Assembly (NCBI GenBank): GCA_945885625.1
Contig: CAMCYS010000008.1
Location: 1 to 62,051 of the forward strand
Source: Bifidobacterium breve
GTDB taxonomy: Bacteria > Actinomycetota > Actinomycetes > Nanopelagicales > Nanopelagicaceae
Reading direction: 5' to 3'
Length of the DNA: 62,051 nucleotides
Positions 16,808 through 23,993 of the stretch are shown in pieces. Below the pieces are notes generated by a model. That model searched no databases. It saw only the letters and a list, made by a program, of their open reading frames with translations, and had not been told where the DNA came from. A program made the translations under genes and the position numbers. Positions within the stretch are counted from its first letter, which is position 1. Every line of letters starts with the position of its first letter.

Positions 16808-17728
16808 GTGCCCACAAATTCAGTAACCGTTCGCGTTCCTGCGAAAGTTAATTTACAACTTTCCGTGGGACCACGTGAGGATGATGGTTTTCACGGTTTG
16901 GTCACAGTTTTTCAAGCGATTTCTATTTACGATGATTTAACTATTACTAATGCAGCGCCTGGTTCAGGTTTATCACTTTCAATTACTGGAGATCACATTG
17001 CTGGCGTGCCAGCCGATGAAACAAACTTAGCGGCCAAAGCAGCCCAGATTATTGCTAAAGATTATGACGTTGAAATCGATGCAACGATGCAGATTCATAA
17101 AACTATTCCAGTTGCTGGGGGAATGGCTGGCGGAAGCGCGAACGCAGCGGCTGCAATTGTGGCAATCGATGCGCTGTATTCGTTAGGCATGACTCGCGAA
17201 GAGATGGTTAAAGTTGCTCGCCAACTAGGTAGCGATGTTCCGTTTATGTTAAACGGTGGTACCGCAATTGGTCGCGGTCGCGGCGATGAACTAACTGCAG
17301 CGCTCTCAAGAGGCACTTATCATTGGGTTTTAGCGTTATCTTCAGCCGGGTTGTCAACTCCATCGGTATATTCCGAATGTGATCGCTTGCGCGCTGGCTT
17401 AACAATTGCCAACCCTCAGGCAAGCGATAAGTTAATGCAATCACTATTAGCCGCCGATGCAAATTCAGTTGGCAAACATCTAATCAATGATTTACAAAGC
17501 GCTGCTTGTTCGCTACGTCCAGCGCTGCGGTTAATTCTCGACGTTGGTCAAGAATATGGCGCACTAGGTGGCATAGTTTCTGGCTCTGGGCCAACTGTGG
17601 CATTTTTGGTTTCCGATGAAGAAGCTGGCTTAGATTTAGCAGTCGCACTGACTGCAAGCGGAGTAGTTGGAAGTGTGGCCAGAGCAACTGGGCCAGTGCC
17701 TGGTGCTCGAGTTATTGAAACGCGTTAA
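16808..17728 (+). CDS. ispE: 4-diphosphocytidyl-2-C-methyl-D-erythritol kinase
   Basis: A 306-residue GHMP kinase of the MEP isoprenoid pathway. It begins with GTG. VRVPAKVNLQLSVG carries the substrate-binding Lys and Asn, the ATP loop is PVAGGMAGGSANAAAA (about residues 99-114), and GSGPTVAFL (about 260-268) is the third GHMP motif. ispH of the same pathway is at 49.6 kb and a prenyl synthase at 43.3 kb. Its last 17 bases overlap the convergent marR-like gene. Confidence 0.95.
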   Translation: MPTNSVTVRVPAKVNLQLSVGPREDDGFHGLVTVFQAISIYDDLTITNAAPGSGLSLSITGDHIAGVPADETNLAAKAAQIIAKDYDVEIDATMQIHKTIPVAGGMAGGSANAAAAIVAIDALYSLGMTREEMVKVARQLGSDVPFMLNGGTAIGRGRGDELTAALSRGTYHWVLALSSAGLSTPSVYSECDRLRAGLTIANPQASDKLMQSLLAADANSVGKHLINDLQSAACSLRPALRLILDVGQEYGALGGIVSGSGPTVAFLVSDEEAGLDLAVALTASGVVGSVARATGPVPGARVIETR

Positions 17729-18191
17729 CTAATTTACTTAGTAGCCGCGCTAAATCAATCTGCTCTTCTTTAGTTAACGCAGATAACAACTCTTCTTCGC
17801 GCCCGAGTAAATCTTCGAGAGCGGCATCAACAGCGTTCATGCCAGCTTTGGTTAGCGTAACCAAACTGCCCCGCCCATCGGCTGGGTCTGGTTCGCGAGT
17901 GATTAGTTTTAACTCTTCTAATCGATCAAGGCGATTAGTCATCGTGCCACTGGTTACTAAAGTTTCAGCCATTAGCGCACTAGGAGAAAGTTGATAAGGC
18001 GAGCCAGCGCGACGAAGTGCGGCAAGAACATCAAAGCCCCAAGTTTCTAGATCAGCGAATGCACTTCGGCGCGTAATATCTAGCTGGCGCGAAATTCTAG
18101 TTACGCGACTAAGCACCGCTAACGGCGCAAGATCGAGATCGGGGCGTTCTGATTTCCAGGCGGCGATGAGGCGATCTACTTCGTCGCGCAT
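17712..18191 (-). CDS. MarR-family transcriptional regulator
   Basis: A 159-residue winged-helix regulator from the ATG at 18191, which has a GGTGGGGG-rich ribosome-binding region just upstream; a TTG at 18224 would add 11 residues. MRDEVDRLIAAWKSERPDLDL is close to the actinobacterial MarR opening. The recognition helix and wing are TSGTMTNRLDRLEELKLITR and DPADGRGSLVTLT, with the usual Asp and Arg at the wing. The usual targets are its own promoter and a nearby efflux or stress gene. It is convergent with ispE, overlapping 17 bases, and divergent from tRNA-Gln. Confidence 0.9.
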   Translation of the reverse strand: MRDEVDRLIAAWKSERPDLDLAPLAVLSRVTRISRQLDITRRSAFADLETWGFDVLAALRRAGSPYQLSPSALMAETLVTSGTMTNRLDRLEELKLITREPDPADGRGSLVTLTKAGMNAVDAALEDLLGREEELLSALTKEEQIDLARLLSKLVNAFQ

Positions 18192-18297
18192 TTTTACCCC
18201 CACCTCTTCTAACTTTCTCGCCAATTTTCTTGAGAAATCTCGCTAGGGGCAAGGTTAATGGTCAAAAGCAGTCCCTCGGATAAGGGAGAATACGGGT

Positions 18298-18369
18298 TCC
18301 GCCATTGTGTAGTGGCTAGCACATGGGCCTTTGAAGCCCAGGGTCCAGGATCGATACCTGGTGGCGGAG
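18298..18369 (+). tRNA. tRNA-Gln (anticodon TTG)
   Basis: The acceptor stem TCCGCCA (18298-18304) pairs with TGGCGGA (18362-18368), discriminator G at 18369. The anticodon loop CTTTGAA gives TTG, reading CAA. The T loop sits in CCAGGATCGATACCTGG. CCA is not encoded (GCGAA follows), unlike the Arg and Leu tRNAs in this window. Confidence 0.93.
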
Positions 18370-18468
18370 CGAAAGCAAAGCCAGATCAAAGTTAAGGCAA
18401 GCGGCGGAGCAAATCCGCACAAAACCGAAGTTAGAATTAAGGCCTGACTAGCAGCAGGGGAGCATCTC

Positions 18469-19881
18469 TTGGATTGTGCAATTGTCTTAGCCGCTGGCGA
18501 AGGCACACGCATGAAATCTGCAACTCCTAAAGTCTTACATGAAATTGCTGGGCGTTCGTTACTTGGACATGTTCTAGCTGCAGTCTCTGAAATTAACCCC
18601 GCTAAACTTTGTGTTGTAGTTGGTGCTGGCCGGGAAGCAGTTGAATCACATTTAAGTCAGATTGCGCCAAGTGCAAAGACTGTTTTTCAAGATCGCCGGG
18701 GCGGTACCGGGCATGCAACTCAATTAGCACTGGCTGAAATCAAAGTTTCTGGCACCGTACTTATTTTGGCTGGCGATACGCCAATGCTAACTGGCGCGTC
18801 ACTTAAGGAATTAATAGCTGCGCATAAAGCATCGGGTGCAACAGCATCAGTTCTAACTGCTGAACATCCCGACCCAACTGGATACGGTCGCATTATTCGC
18901 AGCGATGACGGCACATTGCTGCGTATCGTTGAGGAAAAAGATGCTGATGAAGACCAGAAGATGATCTTTGAAATTAACTCTGGTGTTTATGCATTCGACG
19001 GCACGAAACTTGCTGGCGCGATAAGCAAGTTAACTTCGGCGAATGCCCAAGGTGAACTTTATTTAACTGATGTAATTGAAATTTTGCGTAACGAAGGCGG
19101 ATCAATTGGCGCCGTGTTAATTGAAGATTTCGTCGAAACCCTTGGCGTCAATGATCGATATCAATTAGCTGAGAGCGCGGCGATGTTACGTGATCGCATC
19201 AATGAAGCACATATGCGTAATGGGGTAACGATTGTTGACCCCACTACAACTTGGATTGATGTTCAGGCTGAAATATCTAACGATGTAACGGTGTTCCCTG
19301 GCTCAGCAATTTTGGGAGCTTCTAAAATCGAATGTTGCGCAGTGATTGGCCCGCGCACCACCTTAAACAATTGCCAAGTAGGGCAAGGGGCATCGGTAGT
19401 CGAATCAAACTGCACTGATTCAGTAATTGGCGCAGATGCAAGCGTTGGCCCATTTACTTATCTACGCGCCGGCACCGTGCTTAAAGAGAGCAGCAAAGCT
19501 GGTGCATTCGTAGAAATTAAGAATTCCCAAGTCGGCGCAGGTTCAAAAGTTCCACATCTCTCCTACGTTGGCGATGCCACCATAGGTATTGGCACAAATA
19601 TCGGCGCTGCCACAATTTTTGTTAATTATGACGGGGTTGAAAAGCATTCGACAATTGTTGGCGATCATGTTCGTATCGGAAGTGACACCATGTTGGTTGC
19701 TCCAGTAAATATTGGTGACGGGGCTTACACCGCCGCTGGGTCAGTAATTACTGAAGATGTTCCGCCAGGTGCAATCGGCGTTGGCCGATCTAAGCAACGG
19801 AATGTATTAGGTTGGGTCATGCGCAAGCGCGCTGGTTCCAAATCAGCACAAGTAGCCGAAGCTAAAGAGTCGAAAGGTTAG
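18469..19881 (+). CDS. glmU: Bifunctional GlcNAc-1-P uridylyltransferase / GlcN-1-P acetyltransferase
   Basis: A 470-residue enzyme making UDP-GlcNAc for peptidoglycan. The N-terminal nucleotidyltransferase domain starts with LAAGEGTRMKSATPKVLHEI (residues 7-26); the C-terminal part is a left-handed beta-helix with hexapeptide repeats (SVGPFTYLRAGTVLKESSKA, then IGAATIFVNYDG). The start codon is TTG at 18469, preceded by GCAGGGGAG. An upstream longer start is not available because the tRNA lies close by. It is followed after three bases by prs, a conserved pair. Confidence 0.95.
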   Translation: MDCAIVLAAGEGTRMKSATPKVLHEIAGRSLLGHVLAAVSEINPAKLCVVVGAGREAVESHLSQIAPSAKTVFQDRRGGTGHATQLALAEIKVSGTVLILAGDTPMLTGASLKELIAAHKASGATASVLTAEHPDPTGYGRIIRSDDGTLLRIVEEKDADEDQKMIFEINSGVYAFDGTKLAGAISKLTSANAQGELYLTDVIEILRNEGGSIGAVLIEDFVETLGVNDRYQLAESAAMLRDRINEAHMRNGVTIVDPTTTWIDVQAEISNDVTVFPGSAILGASKIECCAVIGPRTTLNNCQVGQGASVVESNCTDSVIGADASVGPFTYLRAGTVLKESSKAGAFVEIKNSQVGAGSKVPHLSYVGDATIGIGTNIGAATIFVNYDGVEKHSTIVGDHVRIGSDTMLVAPVNIGDGAYTAAGSVITEDVPPGAIGVGRSKQRNVLGWVMRKRAGSKSAQVAEAKESKG

Positions 19882-19884
19882 TAA

Positions 19885-20865
19885 ATGAGCGAGATCCGGT
19901 TATCTTCTGAAAAGCGTTTACGACTTTTTGCTGGCCGTGGTTTCCCTGAATTAGCTGATGAAGTCGCTGCCGAACTCGGAATTCCGTTAACGCCAACATC
20001 TGCCTATGATTTCGCTAATGGTGAAATATTTGTTCGCTTCGAAGAATCCGTACGTGGTTGCGATGCATTCGTAATTCAAAGCCATACCACACCAGTTAAT
20101 AAGCAGATCATGGAACAATTAATCATGGTTGATGCTTTGAAGCGCGCATCTGCAAAGCGCATCACTGTTGTTACACCCTTTTATGGTTATGCCCGGCAAG
20201 ATAAGAAGAGTCGTGGTCGCGAGCCAATCACTGCGCGACTAATGGCTGATCTCTTTAAAACAGCAGGCGCTGATCGTTTGATGTGCGTTGACTTACATAC
20301 TTCACAAATTCAAGGTTTCTTTGATGGCCCAGTAGATCATTTATTTGCCTTGCCAATGTTGGCCAATTATGTGGGCAGCAAAGTTGATCGCAGCAAGTTA
20401 ACTATCGTCTCGCCAGACTCGGGCCGAGTTCGTGTTGCTGAACGCTGGTCAGATCTACTTGGTGGTTGCCCTATCGCATTCATTCACAAAACACGTGATC
20501 CACGTATTCCAAATGAATCAACTACCGGCCGCGTCGTTGGTGATGTGCAGGGTCAAACTTGCGTAGTTATTGATGACATGATCGATACAGCTGGCACTAT
20601 TACTAAAGCAGTCGATGCACTATTCGATGCCGGCGCAAAAGATGTAATTATTGCCGCCACACATGCGGTTTTCTCGGGCCCAGCGATTGAGCGCCTAAAG
20701 GGTTCACGTGCATCAGAAGTTGTAATTACCAATACGTTGCCAATCTCGGAAGACCAAAAATTCGATGGTTTAACTGTGCTTTCAATTGCCCCGCTTCTAG
20801 CTCGGGCTATTCGCGAAGTATTCGAAGATGGCTCGGTCACCAGCCTCTTTGATGGTCATTCTTAA
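19885..20865 (+). CDS. prs: Ribose-phosphate pyrophosphokinase
   Basis: A 326-residue class I PRPP synthase, making PRPP from ribose-5-phosphate and ATP. The flexible catalytic loop YGYARQDKKSRGREPITAR (about residues 94-112) and the PRPP-binding loop VVIDDMIDTAGTITKA (about 227-242) are complete. It is paired with glmU upstream. Confidence 0.96.
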   Translation: MSEIRLSSEKRLRLFAGRGFPELADEVAAELGIPLTPTSAYDFANGEIFVRFEESVRGCDAFVIQSHTTPVNKQIMEQLIMVDALKRASAKRITVVTPFYGYARQDKKSRGREPITARLMADLFKTAGADRLMCVDLHTSQIQGFFDGPVDHLFALPMLANYVGSKVDRSKLTIVSPDSGRVRVAERWSDLLGGCPIAFIHKTRDPRIPNESTTGRVVGDVQGQTCVVIDDMIDTAGTITKAVDALFDAGAKDVIIAATHAVFSGPAIERLKGSRASEVVITNTLPISEDQKFDGLTVLSIAPLLARAIREVFEDGSVTSLFDGHS

Positions 20866-20882
20866 GCGCGATTTGCGCTTAA
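20862..20882 (+). terminator. Weak hairpin after prs
   Basis: TTAAGCGC (20862-20869), loop GATTT, GCGCTTAA (20875-20882): an 8-bp perfect stem that includes the prs stop codon. No U tract follows, so it may stabilise the 3' end and not terminate transcription. Confidence 0.3.
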
Positions 20883-21015
20883 CCGCACCCATTCGCTAAC
20901 CTTTGGCTCGTTCCGGCGAGGGTAAGAATTTTTTCCGTAATCGACGGCGTAGGTTTTAATCCTGCTGGAACTTTTGTGAAGTATCCGAAAGTAAACCTGA
21001 CAGGAGCAAAGAAAA

Positions 21016-21624
21016 ATGGCTGAGATTTCAATCAATGGCGTTCGCCGTACTGAATTTGGTAAAGGCGCATCACGTCGTAATCGCCGCGATGGTTTAGTTC
21101 CTGCAGTTATCTACGGACACGGTGAAACACCTGCCCACGTAACACTTCCAGCACGCGAACTTGGCGTTGCCCTTAAAACATCGAATGTACTTCTAGATAT
21201 CGTTATTGATGGCACAACTGTTCTAACTTTGCCTAAAGCTGTTGTTCGCAACGCACTTAAGGGCAACCTCGAGCACGTTGACTTAGTTTTGGTTCGCCGC
21301 GGCGAGCGCGTTGTTGTTGCGGTTCCAGTTCACACTTCTGGCGAGCACGATCGCGATGGAATTCTCGAGCACGTTCACCACTCGATCGAAGTTGAAACTG
21401 AAGCAACTTCTATCCCTAGCTTCTTCGAACTAGATCTAACCGGAATGGCTGCCGGAACATCTATGTATGCTGAAAGCGTTGCGCTGCCAGCTGGCGTAAA
21501 ACTGATCTCTGATCCAAAGATGGTTGTAGTTCACCTTTCAGAGCGCTCAACTGCTGCTGAACCAGTTGCTGAAACTGCCGCTGTTGCTGCGGCACCTGCT
21601 GCTGAAGAGAAGAAAGAGTCTTAA
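21016..21624 (+). CDS. rplY: Ribosomal protein L25 / general stress protein CTC
   Basis: A 202-residue protein of the long TL5/CTC type, binding 5S rRNA. The N-terminal L25 domain (VRRTEFGKGASRRNRRDGLVPAVIYGHG) is followed by the C-terminal beta domain (about 95-185) and an Ala/Glu-rich tail. A clear GACAGGAGC ribosome-binding site lies upstream. Followed by pth, as in most actinobacteria. Confidence 0.95.
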   Translation: MAEISINGVRRTEFGKGASRRNRRDGLVPAVIYGHGETPAHVTLPARELGVALKTSNVLLDIVIDGTTVLTLPKAVVRNALKGNLEHVDLVLVRRGERVVVAVPVHTSGEHDRDGILEHVHHSIEVETEATSIPSFFELDLTGMAAGTSMYAESVALPAGVKLISDPKMVVVHLSERSTAAEPVAETAAVAAAPAAEEKKES

Positions 21625-21670
21625 TCGGTCGATCCCAATTCAACTACTAATCTAGGGCTATGGATTTAAC

Positions 21671-22246
21671 ATGCTGTGGCTAGTAGTTGGGTTGGGCAAT
21701 CCCGGCCCTGAATACGAAGCAACTCGCCATAATATTGGCCAATTAGTTGTTAATCAATTAGCAAAATCTAACTCTGCTAAATGGAGTTCTCATAAATCTC
21801 GTTGCGATATCGCTGAATTTAAATTAGGTGTTGGTATTGATGCGGCCTCTGTAATCGTGGCAAAATCAAAGAGTTACATGAATGAATCTGGTGGCCCAAT
21901 TAAAGCCCTAGCTAATTTTTATAAAGTAGAAATCGCCAACATCATTGTTCTGCACGATGAGCTAGATATTCCATTTGCGGCAATTCGCAGCAAAGTAGCC
22001 GGTGGCGACAATGGCCATAATGGGCTTAAATCTCTTACCGCTTCTTTCGGTAGCGCTGATTATTTGCGCGTACGTTTAGGAATTGGTCGCCCACCTGGCC
22101 AACAAGATCCTGGTGATTTTGTTTTAAAACAGTTTGCCTCAGCTGAAAAGAAAGAGCTACCAGACTTTATTTTGCGGGGCGCTGACTGCGTTGAATCGCT
22201 AATTACCCAAGGTTTAGAGCGTACTCAGTCCACTTTTAACTCTTGA
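21671..22246 (+). CDS. pth: Peptidyl-tRNA hydrolase
   Basis: A 191-residue enzyme that recycles peptidyl-tRNA. VVGLGNPGPEYEATRHNIGQ contains the catalytic His and Asn10-type residues; later motifs are SYMNESGGPIKAL, LHDELDIPF with the Asp partner, and GGDNGHNGLKS. It lies 46 bases after rplY and probably shares its transcript. Confidence 0.95.
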   Translation: MLWLVVGLGNPGPEYEATRHNIGQLVVNQLAKSNSAKWSSHKSRCDIAEFKLGVGIDAASVIVAKSKSYMNESGGPIKALANFYKVEIANIIVLHDELDIPFAAIRSKVAGGDNGHNGLKSLTASFGSADYLRVRLGIGRPPGQQDPGDFVLKQFASAEKKELPDFILRGADCVESLITQGLERTQSTFNS

Positions 22247-22369
22247 GTTAACCAACTATTTTCCATCTATTAAACTGAAATCTAAGTCTGTTGAGGCGCC
22301 GCTGGCCCAATTTAGTTAGAAAATTAAGTCGCTTCCCTGAGCCATCACTAAAATAGAAGGGGTAAAGCT

Positions 22370-22540
22370 ATGTCGTTTCTAATCGATTTTCCTAATTGTT
22401 ATGTTTGTCGTTCCATAGAGTTAGAAATCATCCTAAATGATGAATTTGGCCCTATGACAATGTGTGGTGAATGTGGTTATTCCTGGATCGCAACTTTTGC
22501 GGATGTATCGACAGATATTCCGCAATACCTAGCTTCTTAA
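22370..22540 (+). CDS. Small CxxC-CxxC zinc-ribbon-like protein of 56 residues
   Basis: A short frame with ATG at 22370 and a good ribosome-binding sequence (AGAAGGGGTAAAGCT). The peptide has two Cys pairs, CYVC (10-13) and CGEC (32-35), spaced as in a single zinc ribbon, with a following GYSWIATFAD segment. No homologue is recognised. It is a likely real microprotein because of the paired Cys motifs and the strong initiation signal. It lies between pth and the gdh region on the opposite strand; a hairpin at 22557-22580 could end its transcript. Confidence 0.6.
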   Translation: MSFLIDFPNCYVCRSIELEIILNDEFGPMTMCGECGYSWIATFADVSTDIPQYLAS

Positions 22541-22552
22541 GAACGAGCACTT

Positions 22553-22666
22553 CTATTCGTGGTGGAAGTCCTCACCACGACCTTTCTTGAATCTATTTTG
22601 TTTGAAACGCCGGCTTTCTCGAAGCCAGCGCAGTTCTGCGATGAATTCTTTGAGCTTTAATCTCAT
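22553..22666 (-). CDS. Basic 37-residue protein translationally coupled to gdh
   Basis: Starts at ATG 22666 whose bases overlap the gdh stop codon as ATGA, the classic coupling arrangement, and ends at TAG 22553. The product is strongly basic in the middle (LRWLRESRRFKQNRFKKGRG) with an acidic and His-rich end (EDFHHE). The N-terminal half could form an amphipathic helix. No function is recognised; actinobacteria have many short Arg-rich proteins after metabolic genes. Coding potential is suggested by the overlap geometry alone. Confidence 0.5.
   Translation of the reverse strand: MRLKLKEFIAELRWLRESRRFKQNRFKKGRGEDFHHE
22557..22580 (+). terminator. Candidate hairpin downstream of the 56-residue gene
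   Basis: TCGTGGTG (22557-22564) pairs with CACCACGA (22573-22580) over 8 bp around an 8-base loop. CCTTTCTTG follows on the plus strand, a poor U tract. On the minus strand the same bases encode the end of the 37-residue protein. Confidence 0.3.
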
Positions 22667-23898
22667 ATTAAAGAACCTCTAAGTTTGAATGCCTCTGAAA
22701 CGCGACCAACAGCCACAATAAAAGCAGCTGTTCTCAAATCCACCGAATACTTTTCTGCTACTCGATTCGTGTTGTTAAATGCGGTTTCCATACGAGTATC
22801 GAGTTCACTTCTAAACCTTTCGATTGGCCAGCTAAATTCTTGAATATTTTGAGTCCATTCAAAATAGGAACCCATAACACCGCCAGAGTTAGCAAGAATA
22901 TCGGGCACAATAAATACGCCACTTTCTCTTAAACTCTTATCGGCCGAAATTGAGAGTGGTTGGTTAGCGCCTTCAATAATAAATCGAGCATTAATTCTGG
23001 TCATATTCTCAGAGTTAATAACTCCACCTAATGCTGCTGGAATCAAGACATCGCACTCAACTTCAAGTACTTCGGCAGCACCAATTCTTTCGTTGACTTC
23101 GACATCTGCAAGAGATTTTTTCCCAAAGAATTTTTTAATGTCTAGACCTTTTTCATCTTTGATTCCTCCTGTAACATCAGAGATCGCGATTACTTTCATT
23201 CCAAGTTCTTGACAGACTAGTGCGGTATATCGGCCAACGTTTCCAAAACCTTGGATAGCGACTGTTGCACCTTGAACCTCGACGCTATGTTGTCTTAAAG
23301 TTTCGGCCGCGACCATTGCAACGCCACGGCCAGTGGCTTCCTCTCGACCCGGAGCACCGAAGAGTTCCACAGGTTTACCCGTGACACATGCAGGCTGGAA
23401 GCCTTCTAGGCGATGGAATTCATCCATCAACCAAGCCATAGTTTTCGAATCAGTACCCATATCAGGAGCCGGAATATCACGGTGGTGTCCTAAAACATGT
23501 ACTAGCGACCTTGTCCATCGCCGAATTATTTCTTCCTTTTCAATGTCAGTGAGCAGTGATGCGTCAACTGCCACGCCTCCTTTGGCGCCACCAAATGGAA
23601 CGTCTATCAGCGCCGTTTTCCAAGTCATTAGCGAAGCAAGAGCGCGGACTTCATCAAGGTCGACCGCCTGATGAAATCTAATTCCACCTTTTCGAGGCCC
23701 ACGAGCACTTGAGTGTTGGACTCGGTAACCAGTTAAAACTTCAACGTCATCACCACGTCTCAGGGGAATAGAAATAACTACTTCGCGCTCGCAACTACTC
23801 AAAGCACTAATAACTCCTGATTTTAAGCCCAAAATTTCACCAGCTTGAGCTACTTTCTCATTTACTTCTTCAAAAGCCGATGCCTCAGTATGTGTCAT
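22663..23898 (-). CDS. Glutamate dehydrogenase (Glu/Leu/Phe/Val family)
   Basis: A 411-residue oxidoreductase of the hexameric type, interconverting glutamate and 2-oxoglutarate with NAD(P). GPRKGGIRFH (about 67-76) and PFGGAKGGV (about 100-108, catalytic Lys) are the active-site signatures. IQGFGNVGRYTA (about 212-223) is the Rossmann loop and SDVTGG follows the second strand, where the residue suggests NAD over NADP, a tentative reading. It is followed by the overlapping 37-residue gene. ppc is upstream on the same strand with 95 bases between. Confidence 0.93.
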   Translation of the reverse strand: MTHTEASAFEEVNEKVAQAGEILGLKSGVISALSSCEREVVISIPLRRGDDVEVLTGYRVQHSSARGPRKGGIRFHQAVDLDEVRALASLMTWKTALIDVPFGGAKGGVAVDASLLTDIEKEEIIRRWTRSLVHVLGHHRDIPAPDMGTDSKTMAWLMDEFHRLEGFQPACVTGKPVELFGAPGREEATGRGVAMVAAETLRQHSVEVQGATVAIQGFGNVGRYTALVCQELGMKVIAISDVTGGIKDEKGLDIKKFFGKKSLADVEVNERIGAAEVLEVECDVLIPAALGGVINSENMTRINARFIIEGANQPLSISADKSLRESGVFIVPDILANSGGVMGSYFEWTQNIQEFSWPIERFRSELDTRMETAFNNTNRVAEKYSVDLRTAAFIVAVGRVSEAFKLRGSLI

Positions 23899-23993
23899 AA
23901 GGCCAAATTTAAGTCTTCGGCGAAAATGGTAAAAGTAAAAATCAGGGCTATTTTGATGAAATTACGGTAAACATATGATCAGAATTGGCTAGA

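Noticed and set aside
20883..20930. A second terminator after prs using CTCG/CGAG before a T run
   Set aside because: The stem is only four base pairs and the T run is too far from it.
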